Shown in pieces: positions 30,686 through 39,735 of a stretch of 43,650 nucleotides of DNA. The translations under genes were made by a program, and so were the position numbers. The notes under the pieces were generated by a model, which saw only the letters and a program-made list of their open reading frames with translations, was not told the origin of the DNA and ran no database searches. This DNA is from Muribaculaceae bacterium (lineage in GTDB: Bacteria > Bacteroidota > Bacteroidia > Bacteroidales > Muribaculaceae): NCBI GenBank assembly GCA_017454355.1, contig JAFTDD010000015.1, positions 1 to 43,650 of the forward strand, in the 5' to 3' direction. Position 1 is the first letter of the stretch; every line of letters starts with the position of its first letter.

Positions 30686-32605
30686 TCACTTGGGTTGGTC
30701 GCCGGGATAAGCGAACCACGGCATCGAGCAGTGGTAGTTGTCGGCATCGCCGGCGATGGGCTTCAGGCTCTTGAGAGCCGGCATGTTCCACATGTACTCC
30801 GAGTTGTAGCGCGGACGCACGCGGTAGCACGGCGAACCCTCGTTGTTCTTGTTGTAGGCAGCCTTTCGGCCCTGCACCTGTGCCGGAGCCAGATAGAAGC
30901 CCTTGAACACCTTGGAGGGATCGTCGTCACGCTTCTGGGTGATGCTCGTGGCATCCCAGCCGTTGCCGTTGCTCGGGTACTCGCCCGTGTACTGGATGTC
31001 GTACTGGTACTTGCGCTGGTCGACCCACTCCTCCATGGCACCCCACGGATAGAGGGCAACAAACTTCTGCATCATAATGTGGCTCAGCGAGAAGTCGCTC
31101 TGTGACAGACCGCCCACATACGGACCGGCCAAATACTCGGCGGCCAACTGGTTGAACTGAGCGGCGGCCACGATGTCACCCATGTGCCAGCCGTTCTCCA
31201 CCTTGCCGGCAACCAGATACTTGGCGGTGAACTCCATGTCGGCAGCGACAGCCTTCTTCCAAGTCTCGAAAGCCGTTCCCTTGTCGCCAAAGCGGTACTG
31301 AGCCTCGGCCAGGTCGAACAGGATTTCGGCGTAGGTCGTCAGGATGTAAGGAGCGTTGTCGCGATAGAGCCAACGGCCGTCACCCGCGTTGTTGAGCGTG
31401 ATGGACGACGTGGCGTAAGGCGTGTTGAACAGCGAGGGGACATTGGCGTCGCCCTTGCCTTCCGGATCAAGGATGCTGTTGTTGAGCAGCGAACTGCTCG
31501 TGCCGGTGAACGTGCCGCCGAAGAACACATAGTCCTTCAACTTCTCCACGTCGGTCTCGGTCTCCTTGCCCATACCGCTCTTGGTGCTGAGTTTGGCCAG
31601 CGGGCGCGGGTCGAAGTGGCCGGCATCGTTGAGCGTGTCGCAGATGATCTGCTTCTCGGCCAACTCATAGCGCATGTTGGCCTTGTCGTAGTTGTCGACC
31701 TGGATCCAGTCGCCGTTGGCATCATACTTGGGCACGCGGCCGGTCATGATCTCGACGGCATACTCGTGGGGATAGTACACGCGGGTCAGGTTGCCGCGGT
31801 TCACGCCCCAGAAGTTGTTGTAACTGCCAAACGGGGCGTCCGAGCCGCCGCCGGCCACGGTCACCGTGGCATTGTCGTCGTTGCTCGAGAAAGCCAACTC
31901 GGCGTGCTTCACCAACTCGTCGTAGTACTTCTCCTGGAAGTCCTTCTTGTTGGTGAGCGAGGCGAGGTTGCGCACAATCACGGCGTGGGCAAACTTGATC
32001 CACTTCTCCTTGTCGCCACCGTAGATGAAGTCGTTGTCCTTCAACTTGGTGCCGTAGTTGTGGGTATCCTCGCGCTCGAGGTACTCGATGGCCTGCTCGG
32101 CCCAGGCGCGCACCTGCGGATAGATATCCTCCTGGTAGTCGTAGTCAAACGAGAGGTTCGCCGTCTGGAAAGCCTGCTTCATCGGCAACTCGCCGTGATA
32201 CTTGGTGAGCATGTCCCAACCGAAGGCCTTGATGGCCAAGCCGATGCCGGCGAGCGTCCACTCCTCGTTGGCGACACTCTGGTTGATCATGTTCTCGAGG
32301 TTCATGCCCTGGGTCCAGTACACCATGCGCCAAATCTGACCGGCGGCGTCGCTGCTGGCGGTGTAGTAGTGGTTGGCAAAGTTGGTGTAACTCGTGGTGC
32401 CGAACATCTGAGTGAGCGGTCCGGCGGCACGCAGGTCGTAGTAGACCTCCTGGTAACCCTGCTCGATGCCGGCCAGATAGAGGTAGCCGTCAACGTAACT
32501 GGGAGCGTCCACGTTGTTGTTCACATCGAGGTAGTCGTTGCAACCTGTCGCGGCAAAGCCGAGTGACAAGGCTGCGACCAACATTAATATAGAATGTTTT
32601 TTCAT
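30686..32605 (-). CDS. SusD-like nutrient-binding outer membrane lipoprotein, 639 aa
   Basis: I chose the start MKKHSILMLVAALSLGFAAT, with lipobox ATGC and N-terminal Cys, at 32605; the 35-codon upstream extension is untranslated leader. The sequence fits the SusD-like_2 group (CNDYLDVN..., early LAGIEQGYQEV..., TPR-like helices, then EILFDLAEAQYRFGDKGTAFETW and DQRKYQYDIQY). SusD caps the SusC barrel and delivers glycan or peptide ligands. It lies 50 bases after the SusC gene and 60 before the lipoprotein gene. Ligand is unknown, and no glycoside hydrolase is nearby. Confidence 0.93.
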   Translation of the reverse strand: MKKHSILMLVAALSLGFAATGCNDYLDVNNNVDAPSYVDGYLYLAGIEQGYQEVYYDLRAAGPLTQMFGTTSYTNFANHYYTASSDAAGQIWRMVYWTQGMNLENMINQSVANEEWTLAGIGLAIKAFGWDMLTKYHGELPMKQAFQTANLSFDYDYQEDIYPQVRAWAEQAIEYLEREDTHNYGTKLKDNDFIYGGDKEKWIKFAHAVIVRNLASLTNKKDFQEKYYDELVKHAELAFSSNDDNATVTVAGGGSDAPFGSYNNFWGVNRGNLTRVYYPHEYAVEIMTGRVPKYDANGDWIQVDNYDKANMRYELAEKQIICDTLNDAGHFDPRPLAKLSTKSGMGKETETDVEKLKDYVFFGGTFTGTSSSLLNNSILDPEGKGDANVPSLFNTPYATSSITLNNAGDGRWLYRDNAPYILTTYAEILFDLAEAQYRFGDKGTAFETWKKAVAADMEFTAKYLVAGKVENGWHMGDIVAAAQFNQLAAEYLAGPYVGGLSQSDFSLSHIMMQKFVALYPWGAMEEWVDQRKYQYDIQYTGEYPSNGNGWDATSITQKRDDDPSKVFKGFYLAPAQVQGRKAAYNKNNEGSPCYRVRPRYNSEYMWNMPALKSLKPIAGDADNYHCSMPWFAYPGDQPK

Positions 32606-32655
32606 AATGTTTACCTTATTATATAATGTGTTGCACATTTCCACATCACTCATCA

Positions 32656-35600
32656 TCAGAACGTGACGCTCAGGCCAATGGTGTAGGTGCGTGGGTTGGG
32701 CAGCGACCATGTGTCGAAGCCCTCGCCACCCGAGCCACCGGCGGCTGCGCTCATGGTGTTGCCCACCACGTCATAGCCGGTGTAGTTGGTCAGCGTGAAC
32801 AGGTCATTGCCGGCAACGTAGATGTTGGCGGCCTGGATGATGCCGCGGGTCACCTTCTTCAGGAAGGCCTTGGGCACGTTGTAGTTCAGGCGGAGTTCGT
32901 TCAGGCGCAGGTAGTGGATTTTCTTCTGCACCCACGGCTCATAGTAACTCGTGAACCACGGGGTGTAACCACTCGAGGTGGGGTGCACGGCCACAGTCGA
33001 GAAGTTCGGGTTGTAGGTGCCCGGGATCTCGACACCGTTCTCGTCGTAGCGCGGGTTCTCGTGACCGTCCTGCAGCACGCCGTTGAACACATAGTAGCCC
33101 GAGTTGCGCATATCGACGCTCTCCTCGCTCTGGCCGTCTTGAGTCATGAAGTACTTGGTGCCGTTGACCACGGTGGCGTTGATGCGGCCCGAGAACATGG
33201 CGCTCAGGCGGAAGTCGCGGTAGGTCAGCGCGGTGGTGATACCGAAGCGCAACTTGGGCTCGCGGTCGCCGACGACAGTCCAATTGGAATCGGTGACGGG
33301 CAGACCGGTGGTCGGGTTGATGAGAATCTCACCCTTGTCGTTGCGCTTGTAGGTCAGCGCGGTGATGGCGGTGATGGGGTTGCCCACGCTGGTGCCGTTG
33401 CGGATGTTACCCACGTTCCATGTGTAGGCGTTGTAGTACTCCGTCAGGTTCTCGGGCAACTCGGTGACCTTGCTGCCGGTGTGGCTGGCGTTGAAGCCGA
33501 TGTTCCAGGTGAAGTTCTCGGTCTTGACCACGTCGGCGTCGATGTGCCACTCCCAGCCCCAGGTCTTGAACGTACCCACGTTGAGGGTGTTCAGAATGAA
33601 GCCGGTGGCGTAACTCATGCGGAAGCCCTCGACAATCTGATCCGTGCAACGGGTCCAGAAGTAGGTGAAGTCCGTGTTGATGCGGTTATCCCACAAGCGG
33701 GCCTCGAGACCGACCTCCCAACTGGTGTTCATCTCCGGCTTGAGGTTGCGGTTCGGGCCGGTGAAGCCGTACTTGTAGCCGCCGCCGGTGAGTTCGGTGG
33801 GCTCCAATTCGGGATCGATGGCGTTGGGGCTCGCGTCCTTACCGACCTGCGCCACAGCGCCACGAATCTTCAGGTAGTTGAGCCAACCCAGGTTCTTCAT
33901 ACCGTTCAACTCGGTGGGAACAAAGGCAAGTTCGGCCGCGGGATAGAAGTAGTGGTTGTTGTCCTTGGGCAGCGTCGAACTCCAGTCGTTACGGAAGCGG
34001 AAGTTGGCGAACAGCATATTGTTGTAGCCCAACTCCAACTGGCCCGAGATAGCCTGGATGCGGCGCTTGGTGGAGCGCTTCTTGCTCACCACGGTCGACG
34101 GGTCGCAGTTGTTGATCGAGTAGAAGTCAATCACCTGGAAGTTCGAGCCATAACTCGCCAAACTAGTCACACCCTTCTCATACTGGTGGTAACCCACCTG
34201 CACGCCGAAACTGAACTTGTTGTCGAAGAACACGTTGCTGTAACCGGCCAGAATGTTGATCGTCGGGTCGTTGGTGTTATACTTGACAAGGTTGTAGGTG
34301 CCGCCCTTGGTCACGCTCTGGTTGTTGGTGGCGTAGTACGGGTGGGTGGCGTACTCATACTGTGACGTGCTGATGTCCCAACCGAACTGGCCGCGGATAT
34401 AGGTGTGCTCAATCGGCGTGATGTTCAGCGACAAGGCCGTGATAAAGCGGTCGGTCTTGTCGTTGTTCTTGTTCTTGTACATCGCGAAGAGCGGGTTCAG
34501 CAGGTCGGTGTCGGTGTAGTATTCCGGATATCGCATGTGCATGCCGTCCTCGGCCATATAGTTGCTCATGTCATCGACGGCGGGCCAGCGGTAGGCGCGG
34601 TAGAGCGGGCCGGCGGTGTAACGCTGCACCTTGTTGTTGCTCATGTGCACATACTGCATGCTGCCCTCAAACGAGATGTACTTGCTCAACTCGGCGCGGC
34701 CGGCCAGCGACAGGTTCTGACGCTTGAGGTTGGTGGTCTTGATCACACCGTCCTGGTCGATGAACGACGCGCTACCGCGGATACTCATCTTGTCGTTACC
34801 GGCCGACACACTCACGTTGTGCTTGTGCATGAAACCGGTTTGCAGGATGGCCTTGGTGTTGTCGTAGCGCTCAAAGTTGTGGGCGTTCGGGCCACCGTAC
34901 ATGCGGGTGTAGTAGTAGTTGGTCGCGCCGTAGGCACCGTTGTTGTAGGTGTCCTGGATCTTGGGCCAGCCGTAGGCCTTGGACCACGACAACTGGTTGC
35001 TGTAGGTCACCTTGGCCGTGCCGCGCGTACCCTTCTTGGTGGTGATGATGATGGCGCCGTTGCTCGCGTCGCTACCGTACAGAGCGGCAGCCGCGGCACC
35101 CTTCAGCACCGTCATGCTCTCAATGTCGTCGGGGTTGAAGTCGTTACCGCGCGAGGCGAAGTCGCCGTTACGCACGTTGTTGCCCGACGTGTCATCGTCG
35201 ACGGCAAAGCCGGTGGCGGCGTTGAACGACGAGTTGTTCATCGGGATACCGTCCACGATGTACAGCGGCTGGTTGTTGCCCGACAGAGACGTCGCGCTAC
35301 GCAGGATAACCTGGGTCGAAGCACCCGGGGCGCCACTGGTGTTGGTCACCGTCATACCGCTCACGCGGCCCTGCAGGGCGCTGATAAAGTCGGTACGACC
35401 ACTCTCGGTGATGTCGCTCGCCTTAACATTCTGGGCGCTCGAACCCACCGAACGCGCGATACGCTTCATACCGAACTCGGCGGTAATCACCACCTCCTCC
35501 AGTTCCTTACTGTTGGTCTTGAGCGTGACATACTGTGCCGAGTTGGCCGGCACCGATGTCACATCATAGCCCACATACGAGAACTCAAGCACATCGCTAG

Positions 35601-35841
35601 GCGATGCCTTGATTGAATAGCGACCGTTAAGGTCGGTCACGGTGCCGCGCTTGGTACCCTTGACCTTAACTGTCACGCCAATCAGAGGTTCACCGTCGGC
35701 ATCCTTGACGACGCCGGTCACCTTGTCGCTGTTGGCCTGTGCGGCAGCCGTGAAACCCGTGTTGGAATGATTGGTCGTCATTCCAACCGGGGCGCCACAC
35801 GCTATTGCAAGCGCGGCCAACAAAACTAATTGTTTTTTCAT
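32656..35841 (-). CDS. SusC/RagA TonB-dependent outer membrane transporter, 1061 aa
   Basis: I chose the ATG at 35841 (MKKQLVLLAALAIACGAP); a GTG two codons earlier is the only longer start. Order: signal peptide (1-35), carboxypeptidase-regulatory-like domain (VTGVVKDADGEPLIGV.., ~43-115), TonB box region ELEEVVITAEFGMKR, plug with SGMTVTNTSGAPGAS and QPLYIVDGIPM, then the 22-strand barrel ending in TYTIGLSVTF. It imports SusD-bound ligand into the periplasm using TonB energy. It is the first gene of a SusC-SusD-lipoprotein operon, with a consensus promoter at 35984-36015. Confidence 0.96.
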   Translation of the reverse strand: MKKQLVLLAALAIACGAPVGMTTNHSNTGFTAAAQANSDKVTGVVKDADGEPLIGVTVKVKGTKRGTVTDLNGRYSIKASPSDVLEFSYVGYDVTSVPANSAQYVTLKTNSKELEEVVITAEFGMKRIARSVGSSAQNVKASDITESGRTDFISALQGRVSGMTVTNTSGAPGASTQVILRSATSLSGNNQPLYIVDGIPMNNSSFNAATGFAVDDDTSGNNVRNGDFASRGNDFNPDDIESMTVLKGAAAAALYGSDASNGAIIITTKKGTRGTAKVTYSNQLSWSKAYGWPKIQDTYNNGAYGATNYYYTRMYGGPNAHNFERYDNTKAILQTGFMHKHNVSVSAGNDKMSIRGSASFIDQDGVIKTTNLKRQNLSLAGRAELSKYISFEGSMQYVHMSNNKVQRYTAGPLYRAYRWPAVDDMSNYMAEDGMHMRYPEYYTDTDLLNPLFAMYKNKNNDKTDRFITALSLNITPIEHTYIRGQFGWDISTSQYEYATHPYYATNNQSVTKGGTYNLVKYNTNDPTINILAGYSNVFFDNKFSFGVQVGYHQYEKGVTSLASYGSNFQVIDFYSINNCDPSTVVSKKRSTKRRIQAISGQLELGYNNMLFANFRFRNDWSSTLPKDNNHYFYPAAELAFVPTELNGMKNLGWLNYLKIRGAVAQVGKDASPNAIDPELEPTELTGGGYKYGFTGPNRNLKPEMNTSWEVGLEARLWDNRINTDFTYFWTRCTDQIVEGFRMSYATGFILNTLNVGTFKTWGWEWHIDADVVKTENFTWNIGFNASHTGSKVTELPENLTEYYNAYTWNVGNIRNGTSVGNPITAITALTYKRNDKGEILINPTTGLPVTDSNWTVVGDREPKLRFGITTALTYRDFRLSAMFSGRINATVVNGTKYFMTQDGQSEESVDMRNSGYYVFNGVLQDGHENPRYDENGVEIPGTYNPNFSTVAVHPTSSGYTPWFTSYYEPWVQKKIHYLRLNELRLNYNVPKAFLKKVTRGIIQAANIYVAGNDLFTLTNYTGYDVVGNTMSAAAGGSGGEGFDTWSLPNPRTYTIGLSVTF

Positions 35842-35983
35842 ACGCACATTAGTTTTTTGTGAGTAATTAAGTGATAATTAAAAGGTTTGTCTCTCTTTGG
35901 TTAAATCATCCGACTGTTCCGCTCGCTACGGCAACCAATAGTGTTGAAGGCCAACGGGCGCGCGAAACATTATATCGGACAGG

Positions 35984-36015
35984 CAAAATTATATTATTTT
36001 TTGAAATCAGACAAA
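35984..36015 (-). promoter_or_regulatory. Promoter of the minus-strand SusCD operon
   Basis: The minus strand has TTTG (36015-36012), 20 bases, then TAATTTTG (35991-35984), matching the consensus. The leader is about 135 bases, long enough for an RNA regulator; no known one is recognised. Confidence 0.75.
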
Positions 36016-36165
36016 TTTTTGTTATTTTTTTTTAAAAAAAGCACAACGATTTTAACATTATCGTAATAGCACGATGGCCCTAAAACGGCTTCACATCGCA
36101 TAGTTTCGTCTACTGTGAGTTGTTAACCGGATTTCAATAATATTGATATTTTTTTTCAACATTTT

Positions 36166-36197
36166 TTTGGATTATTGACATTTTTTTATCAATTTTG
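36166..36197 (+). promoter_or_regulatory. Promoter of the plus-strand SusCD operon
   Basis: TTTG (36166-36169), 20 bases, then CAATTTTG (36190-36197), one base off the -7 consensus. The leader is about 110 bases. With the opposite promoter it makes a divergent pair separated by 150 AT-rich bases (36016-36165), the natural place for a shared regulator to bind. Confidence 0.6.
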
Positions 36198-36316
36198 CAA
36201 CGAATTTGATACACGCGGAGCGCCCTTGCGCGCCACCGCGATGTGGAAATGAGAACCAACAATCATTGCTTCAACTAATTAACAAATCATTATTAACCAT
36301 TAAACAAAGTTCGCTT

Positions 36317-39300
36317 ATGAAAAAATCGCTCGCTCTATTAGGAGCATTATTACTGGCATGCGGAGCGCCCACGGCGATTGTCAACGCCGCGCCGGCGCCG
36401 CAGGCGGTTGCTCAAGCGACAGCAATCGTGACCGGCACTGTCACCGATGCACAGGGAGAACCCATCATCGGAGCCAGCGTCACAGAGATTGGCACCAACC
36501 GAGGCACGGTCACCGATGTCGATGGCCGGTACTCGCTCAAGGTGGCCCCGGGAGCAAAACTCCAAATCTCGTTTATCGGTTACAAGACACAGACCATCAA
36601 GGCCCAGAACGACGCCCGCGTCAGCCTGGCCGACGACAACGCCCTTCTTGACGAAATCGTTGTCGTGGGTTACGGCACCCAGAAGCGCGTCAACCTCACC
36701 GGCGCCGTCACAACCGTCGACGTCGACAAGACCCTCACCTCGCGCCCCGAGCAGGATGTCACTAAGGCTCTCCAGGGTGCTGTGCCGGGCTTGAGCGTCA
36801 TCAACAGCAGCGGTAACCTCGACGACAGCCCCTCGCTCACCATCCGTGGTGTGGGTACCCTCAGCAACAGTGCCACCAGTTCGCCGCTCATCATCGTGGA
36901 CGGTGTGCCCATCGAGGACCTCTCGATGGTCAACGGCGACGACATCGCCTCAATCAGCGTCCTCAAGGATGCCGCCTCGGCCTCTATCTACGGTACCCGA
37001 GCAGCCTTCGGTGTGATCCTCATCACCACCAAGCAGGGACGCAAGGGTGAGCGCGTCAGCGTCAAGTACAGCAACAACTTCGCGTGGGACCACGCCACCA
37101 AGTTGCCCGACTTCCCCGATGTGCCCACGCAACTCGAGGCCGCTATCCGCGCCAAGAACCGTCAGAGCCCGGGAGCAAGTGTCGAACTCTTCGGTATGTA
37201 CTTCGACCAATTGCTGCCCTACGCCCAGAAGTGGAAGGAGCAGAACAGCGGCAAGCTCGGCTACGGCGAGATGCGACCCTACGTCGACGACAACAACGTG
37301 GGCGACTACCGCTTTGTGGGCAACCAGCCGTTCTACTATGCCGACTTTGACATCCGGGACATCTGGTATCAGAAGGCAGCGCCGGCCCAGAGCCACAATG
37401 TGTCAATCAGCGGCTCGAGCGCCAAGACGACCTACTATGCCTCGTTCGGTTACAGCGGCAAGGAAGACCTGATGAAGTTCGCCCCCGGCAAGCGCACGCG
37501 CTACAACGCCGCCGTGAGCCTCACCACCGACCTCACCGACTGGCTCACCGTCGGTGTGCGCGCCAACTATTCTCGCCGCAACTTCGACCGCGCCGAGACC
37601 TACAACAACATGTACCAGTACCTCTGGCGATGGGGCTCGTTCTTCATCCCCAGCGGCACCATCAACGGTGAGGACTTCCGCGTCATCGCCATGCAGAAGC
37701 AGGCCGACCGCCGCGTCAACACCCACGACATGACGCGCCTCAACGCCTTCCTCAAGGCCCACATCACCAAGGACCTCACCCTGCACGCCGACTTCACCTA
37801 CCAGATCAACAACGTCAACCGCAAGTGGAGCGACTTCCCCATCTACGGTATGAACTGGAGCGGCACTACGCCGGGCTACATCGTCGGCCAGAACAGTTCG
37901 GCCACCTTCCGTGGCAACGAGAAGGCCAACACCTGGACCGCGCAGGCCTACCTCGAGTACGCCAAGTCGTTCAAGGACGCCCACAACCTCAAGGTGATGA
38001 TCGGTCTCATGGGCGAGGAGCGCAAGTATGACTACTTCGGCGCCCAGCGCAGCGGCCTCTATAACACCGACTATCCCGAACTGGCCCTCACCTACGGCGA
38101 CCGCGCCAACTGGGCCATCGGCAGCAGCACCAGCGGCAAGCAACTCTCGTGGCTGCGCGGCGACTATGCCACCGCCGGCTACTTCGCCCGCATCAACTAT
38201 GACTACAAGGGCATCTACCTGCTCGAGTTGAACGGCCGCTACGACGGCTCGTCCAGTTTCCCCGGCAGCGACCGCTGGGCATTCTTCCCCTCGTTCTCGG
38301 TGGGTTACCGCTTCAGCCAGGAGAAATATTGGGACGGCATCCGTGACGTGGTCGACAACGCCAAGTTGCGCTTCTCGTTCGGCGAAATCGGCAACGAGGC
38401 CGTCGGCGACGCGATGTATCTCGAGACCATCGGCGTGAGCACTATCAACTACCTCGACGCCAACGGCAACAAGTACAACGCCTTCGGCATGCCGGCATGG
38501 GTGTCGAGCACACTGTCATGGGAACGCATTCGCACCATGAACCTCGGTCTCGACCTGGGCTTCCTCAACGACCAGATCACCTTCAGCGGCGAAATCTTCC
38601 AGCGTGAGACGCGCGACATGCTCGCTCCGGGCTCGGCCCTGCCGCCCAGCGTCGGCACCGGCGCGCCCTACACCAACAACGGCACCCTGCGCTCGCGCGG
38701 TTGGGAGTTCACCGTCAGCTGGCAGAAGCAGTTCAACAAGGACCTCGGCCTCTACGCCAACTTCTCCATCGGCGACAGTAAGGTCAAGGTCACAAAGTGG
38801 GACACCGACAGCAAACTCATCGGATACCCATGCAACTCGGCCTATGCCTACACCGGCATGACATGGGGCGACATATGGGGATTTGAGACCGACCGCTACT
38901 TCACCGAGGACGACTTCAACGGCAAGAACGCTGACGGCTCGTGGAACTACAAGGACGGCGTGGCCAGCCAGGTTGGCATCCAGACCAACCAGTTTGTCTA
39001 TGGCCCGGGCGACATCAAGTTCAAGGACCTCAACGGCGACGGCGTCATCGATGGCGGAGCCGGCACCGAGGAAGACCACGGCGACCTCAAGGTCATCGGC
39101 AACATGCTGCCGCGATACGAGTACAGCTTCCACCTGGGTGGCACATGGAAGGGCTTTGACCTCGACCTCTTCTTCCAGGGCGTCGGACGACGCAAGATGT
39201 GGACCCAGAGCGCCTTTGTCTTCCCCGAGATGCGCGAGGCCGACCTGGCCATCTTCGCCAACCAAACCAGCTACAACATCTATGAGCCGGAGAACGGCAT

Positions 39301-39682
39301 CGTCAACATCAGCCAGAGCAACGACTTCCCCTGCCTCTACCCGGGCAACGAGTATGCCGGCAACGTGGTCGGCCTCAGCGGTGAGGGCGGCTGCCACAAC
39401 TACTATCCCCAGACCAAGTATCTGGTTGACCTGAGCTACCTGCGCTTGAAGAACATCACCCTGGGCTACACCCTGCCCGTCAACATCACCCGCAAGGCCT
39501 ACATCCAGAAACTGCGCATCTACGCCAGCGTCAACAACCTGGCTCTGCTCCACAACGGACCGGGCAAGGTGCCTGTCGACCCCGAGATGAACGCCGGACA
39601 AGGTGCCCTCGGTTACGGCACCTGGGGACGTACCTACCCCATCAGCCGCACATGGTCCTTCGGACTCCAGGTCACTTTCTGA
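36317..39682 (+). CDS. SusC/RagA TonB-dependent outer membrane transporter, 1121 aa
   Basis: I chose the start MKKSLALLGALLLACGAPT at 36317; the 37-codon upstream extension starts with a non-ATG codon inside the promoter leader. Order: signal peptide (1-24), carboxypeptidase-regulatory-like domain (VTGTVTDAQGEPIIGAS.., ~39-115), TonB box LLDEIVVVGYGTQKR, plug with GLSVINSSGNLDD and SPLIIVDGVPIEDL plus GDDIASISVLKDAASASIYG, and barrel ending in SFGLQVTF. The canonical SusC signature GYGTQ...SVLKDA is complete. The SusD gene follows 53 bases later. It is from a different SusC subgroup than the divergent one. Confidence 0.97.
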   Translation: MKKSLALLGALLLACGAPTAIVNAAPAPQAVAQATAIVTGTVTDAQGEPIIGASVTEIGTNRGTVTDVDGRYSLKVAPGAKLQISFIGYKTQTIKAQNDARVSLADDNALLDEIVVVGYGTQKRVNLTGAVTTVDVDKTLTSRPEQDVTKALQGAVPGLSVINSSGNLDDSPSLTIRGVGTLSNSATSSPLIIVDGVPIEDLSMVNGDDIASISVLKDAASASIYGTRAAFGVILITTKQGRKGERVSVKYSNNFAWDHATKLPDFPDVPTQLEAAIRAKNRQSPGASVELFGMYFDQLLPYAQKWKEQNSGKLGYGEMRPYVDDNNVGDYRFVGNQPFYYADFDIRDIWYQKAAPAQSHNVSISGSSAKTTYYASFGYSGKEDLMKFAPGKRTRYNAAVSLTTDLTDWLTVGVRANYSRRNFDRAETYNNMYQYLWRWGSFFIPSGTINGEDFRVIAMQKQADRRVNTHDMTRLNAFLKAHITKDLTLHADFTYQINNVNRKWSDFPIYGMNWSGTTPGYIVGQNSSATFRGNEKANTWTAQAYLEYAKSFKDAHNLKVMIGLMGEERKYDYFGAQRSGLYNTDYPELALTYGDRANWAIGSSTSGKQLSWLRGDYATAGYFARINYDYKGIYLLELNGRYDGSSSFPGSDRWAFFPSFSVGYRFSQEKYWDGIRDVVDNAKLRFSFGEIGNEAVGDAMYLETIGVSTINYLDANGNKYNAFGMPAWVSSTLSWERIRTMNLGLDLGFLNDQITFSGEIFQRETRDMLAPGSALPPSVGTGAPYTNNGTLRSRGWEFTVSWQKQFNKDLGLYANFSIGDSKVKVTKWDTDSKLIGYPCNSAYAYTGMTWGDIWGFETDRYFTEDDFNGKNADGSWNYKDGVASQVGIQTNQFVYGPGDIKFKDLNGDGVIDGGAGTEEDHGDLKVIGNMLPRYEYSFHLGGTWKGFDLDLFFQGVGRRKMWTQSAFVFPEMREADLAIFANQTSYNIYEPENGIVNISQSNDFPCLYPGNEYAGNVVGLSGEGGCHNYYPQTKYLVDLSYLRLKNITLGYTLPVNITRKAYIQKLRIYASVNNLALLHNGPGKVPVDPEMNAGQGALGYGTWGRTYPISRTWSFGLQVTF

Positions 39683-39735
39683 TCAAGAGACTGTGTTTAA
39701 CTTTTCTGCAACATCTCTAAACAACAAGAAAGACT

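Noticed and set aside
30686-36000. Several long plus-strand frames (382 to 579 codons) across the first SusCD locus
   Set aside because: All are antisense to SusC, SusD or the lipoprotein gene and translate to His/Val/Leu-rich nonsense.
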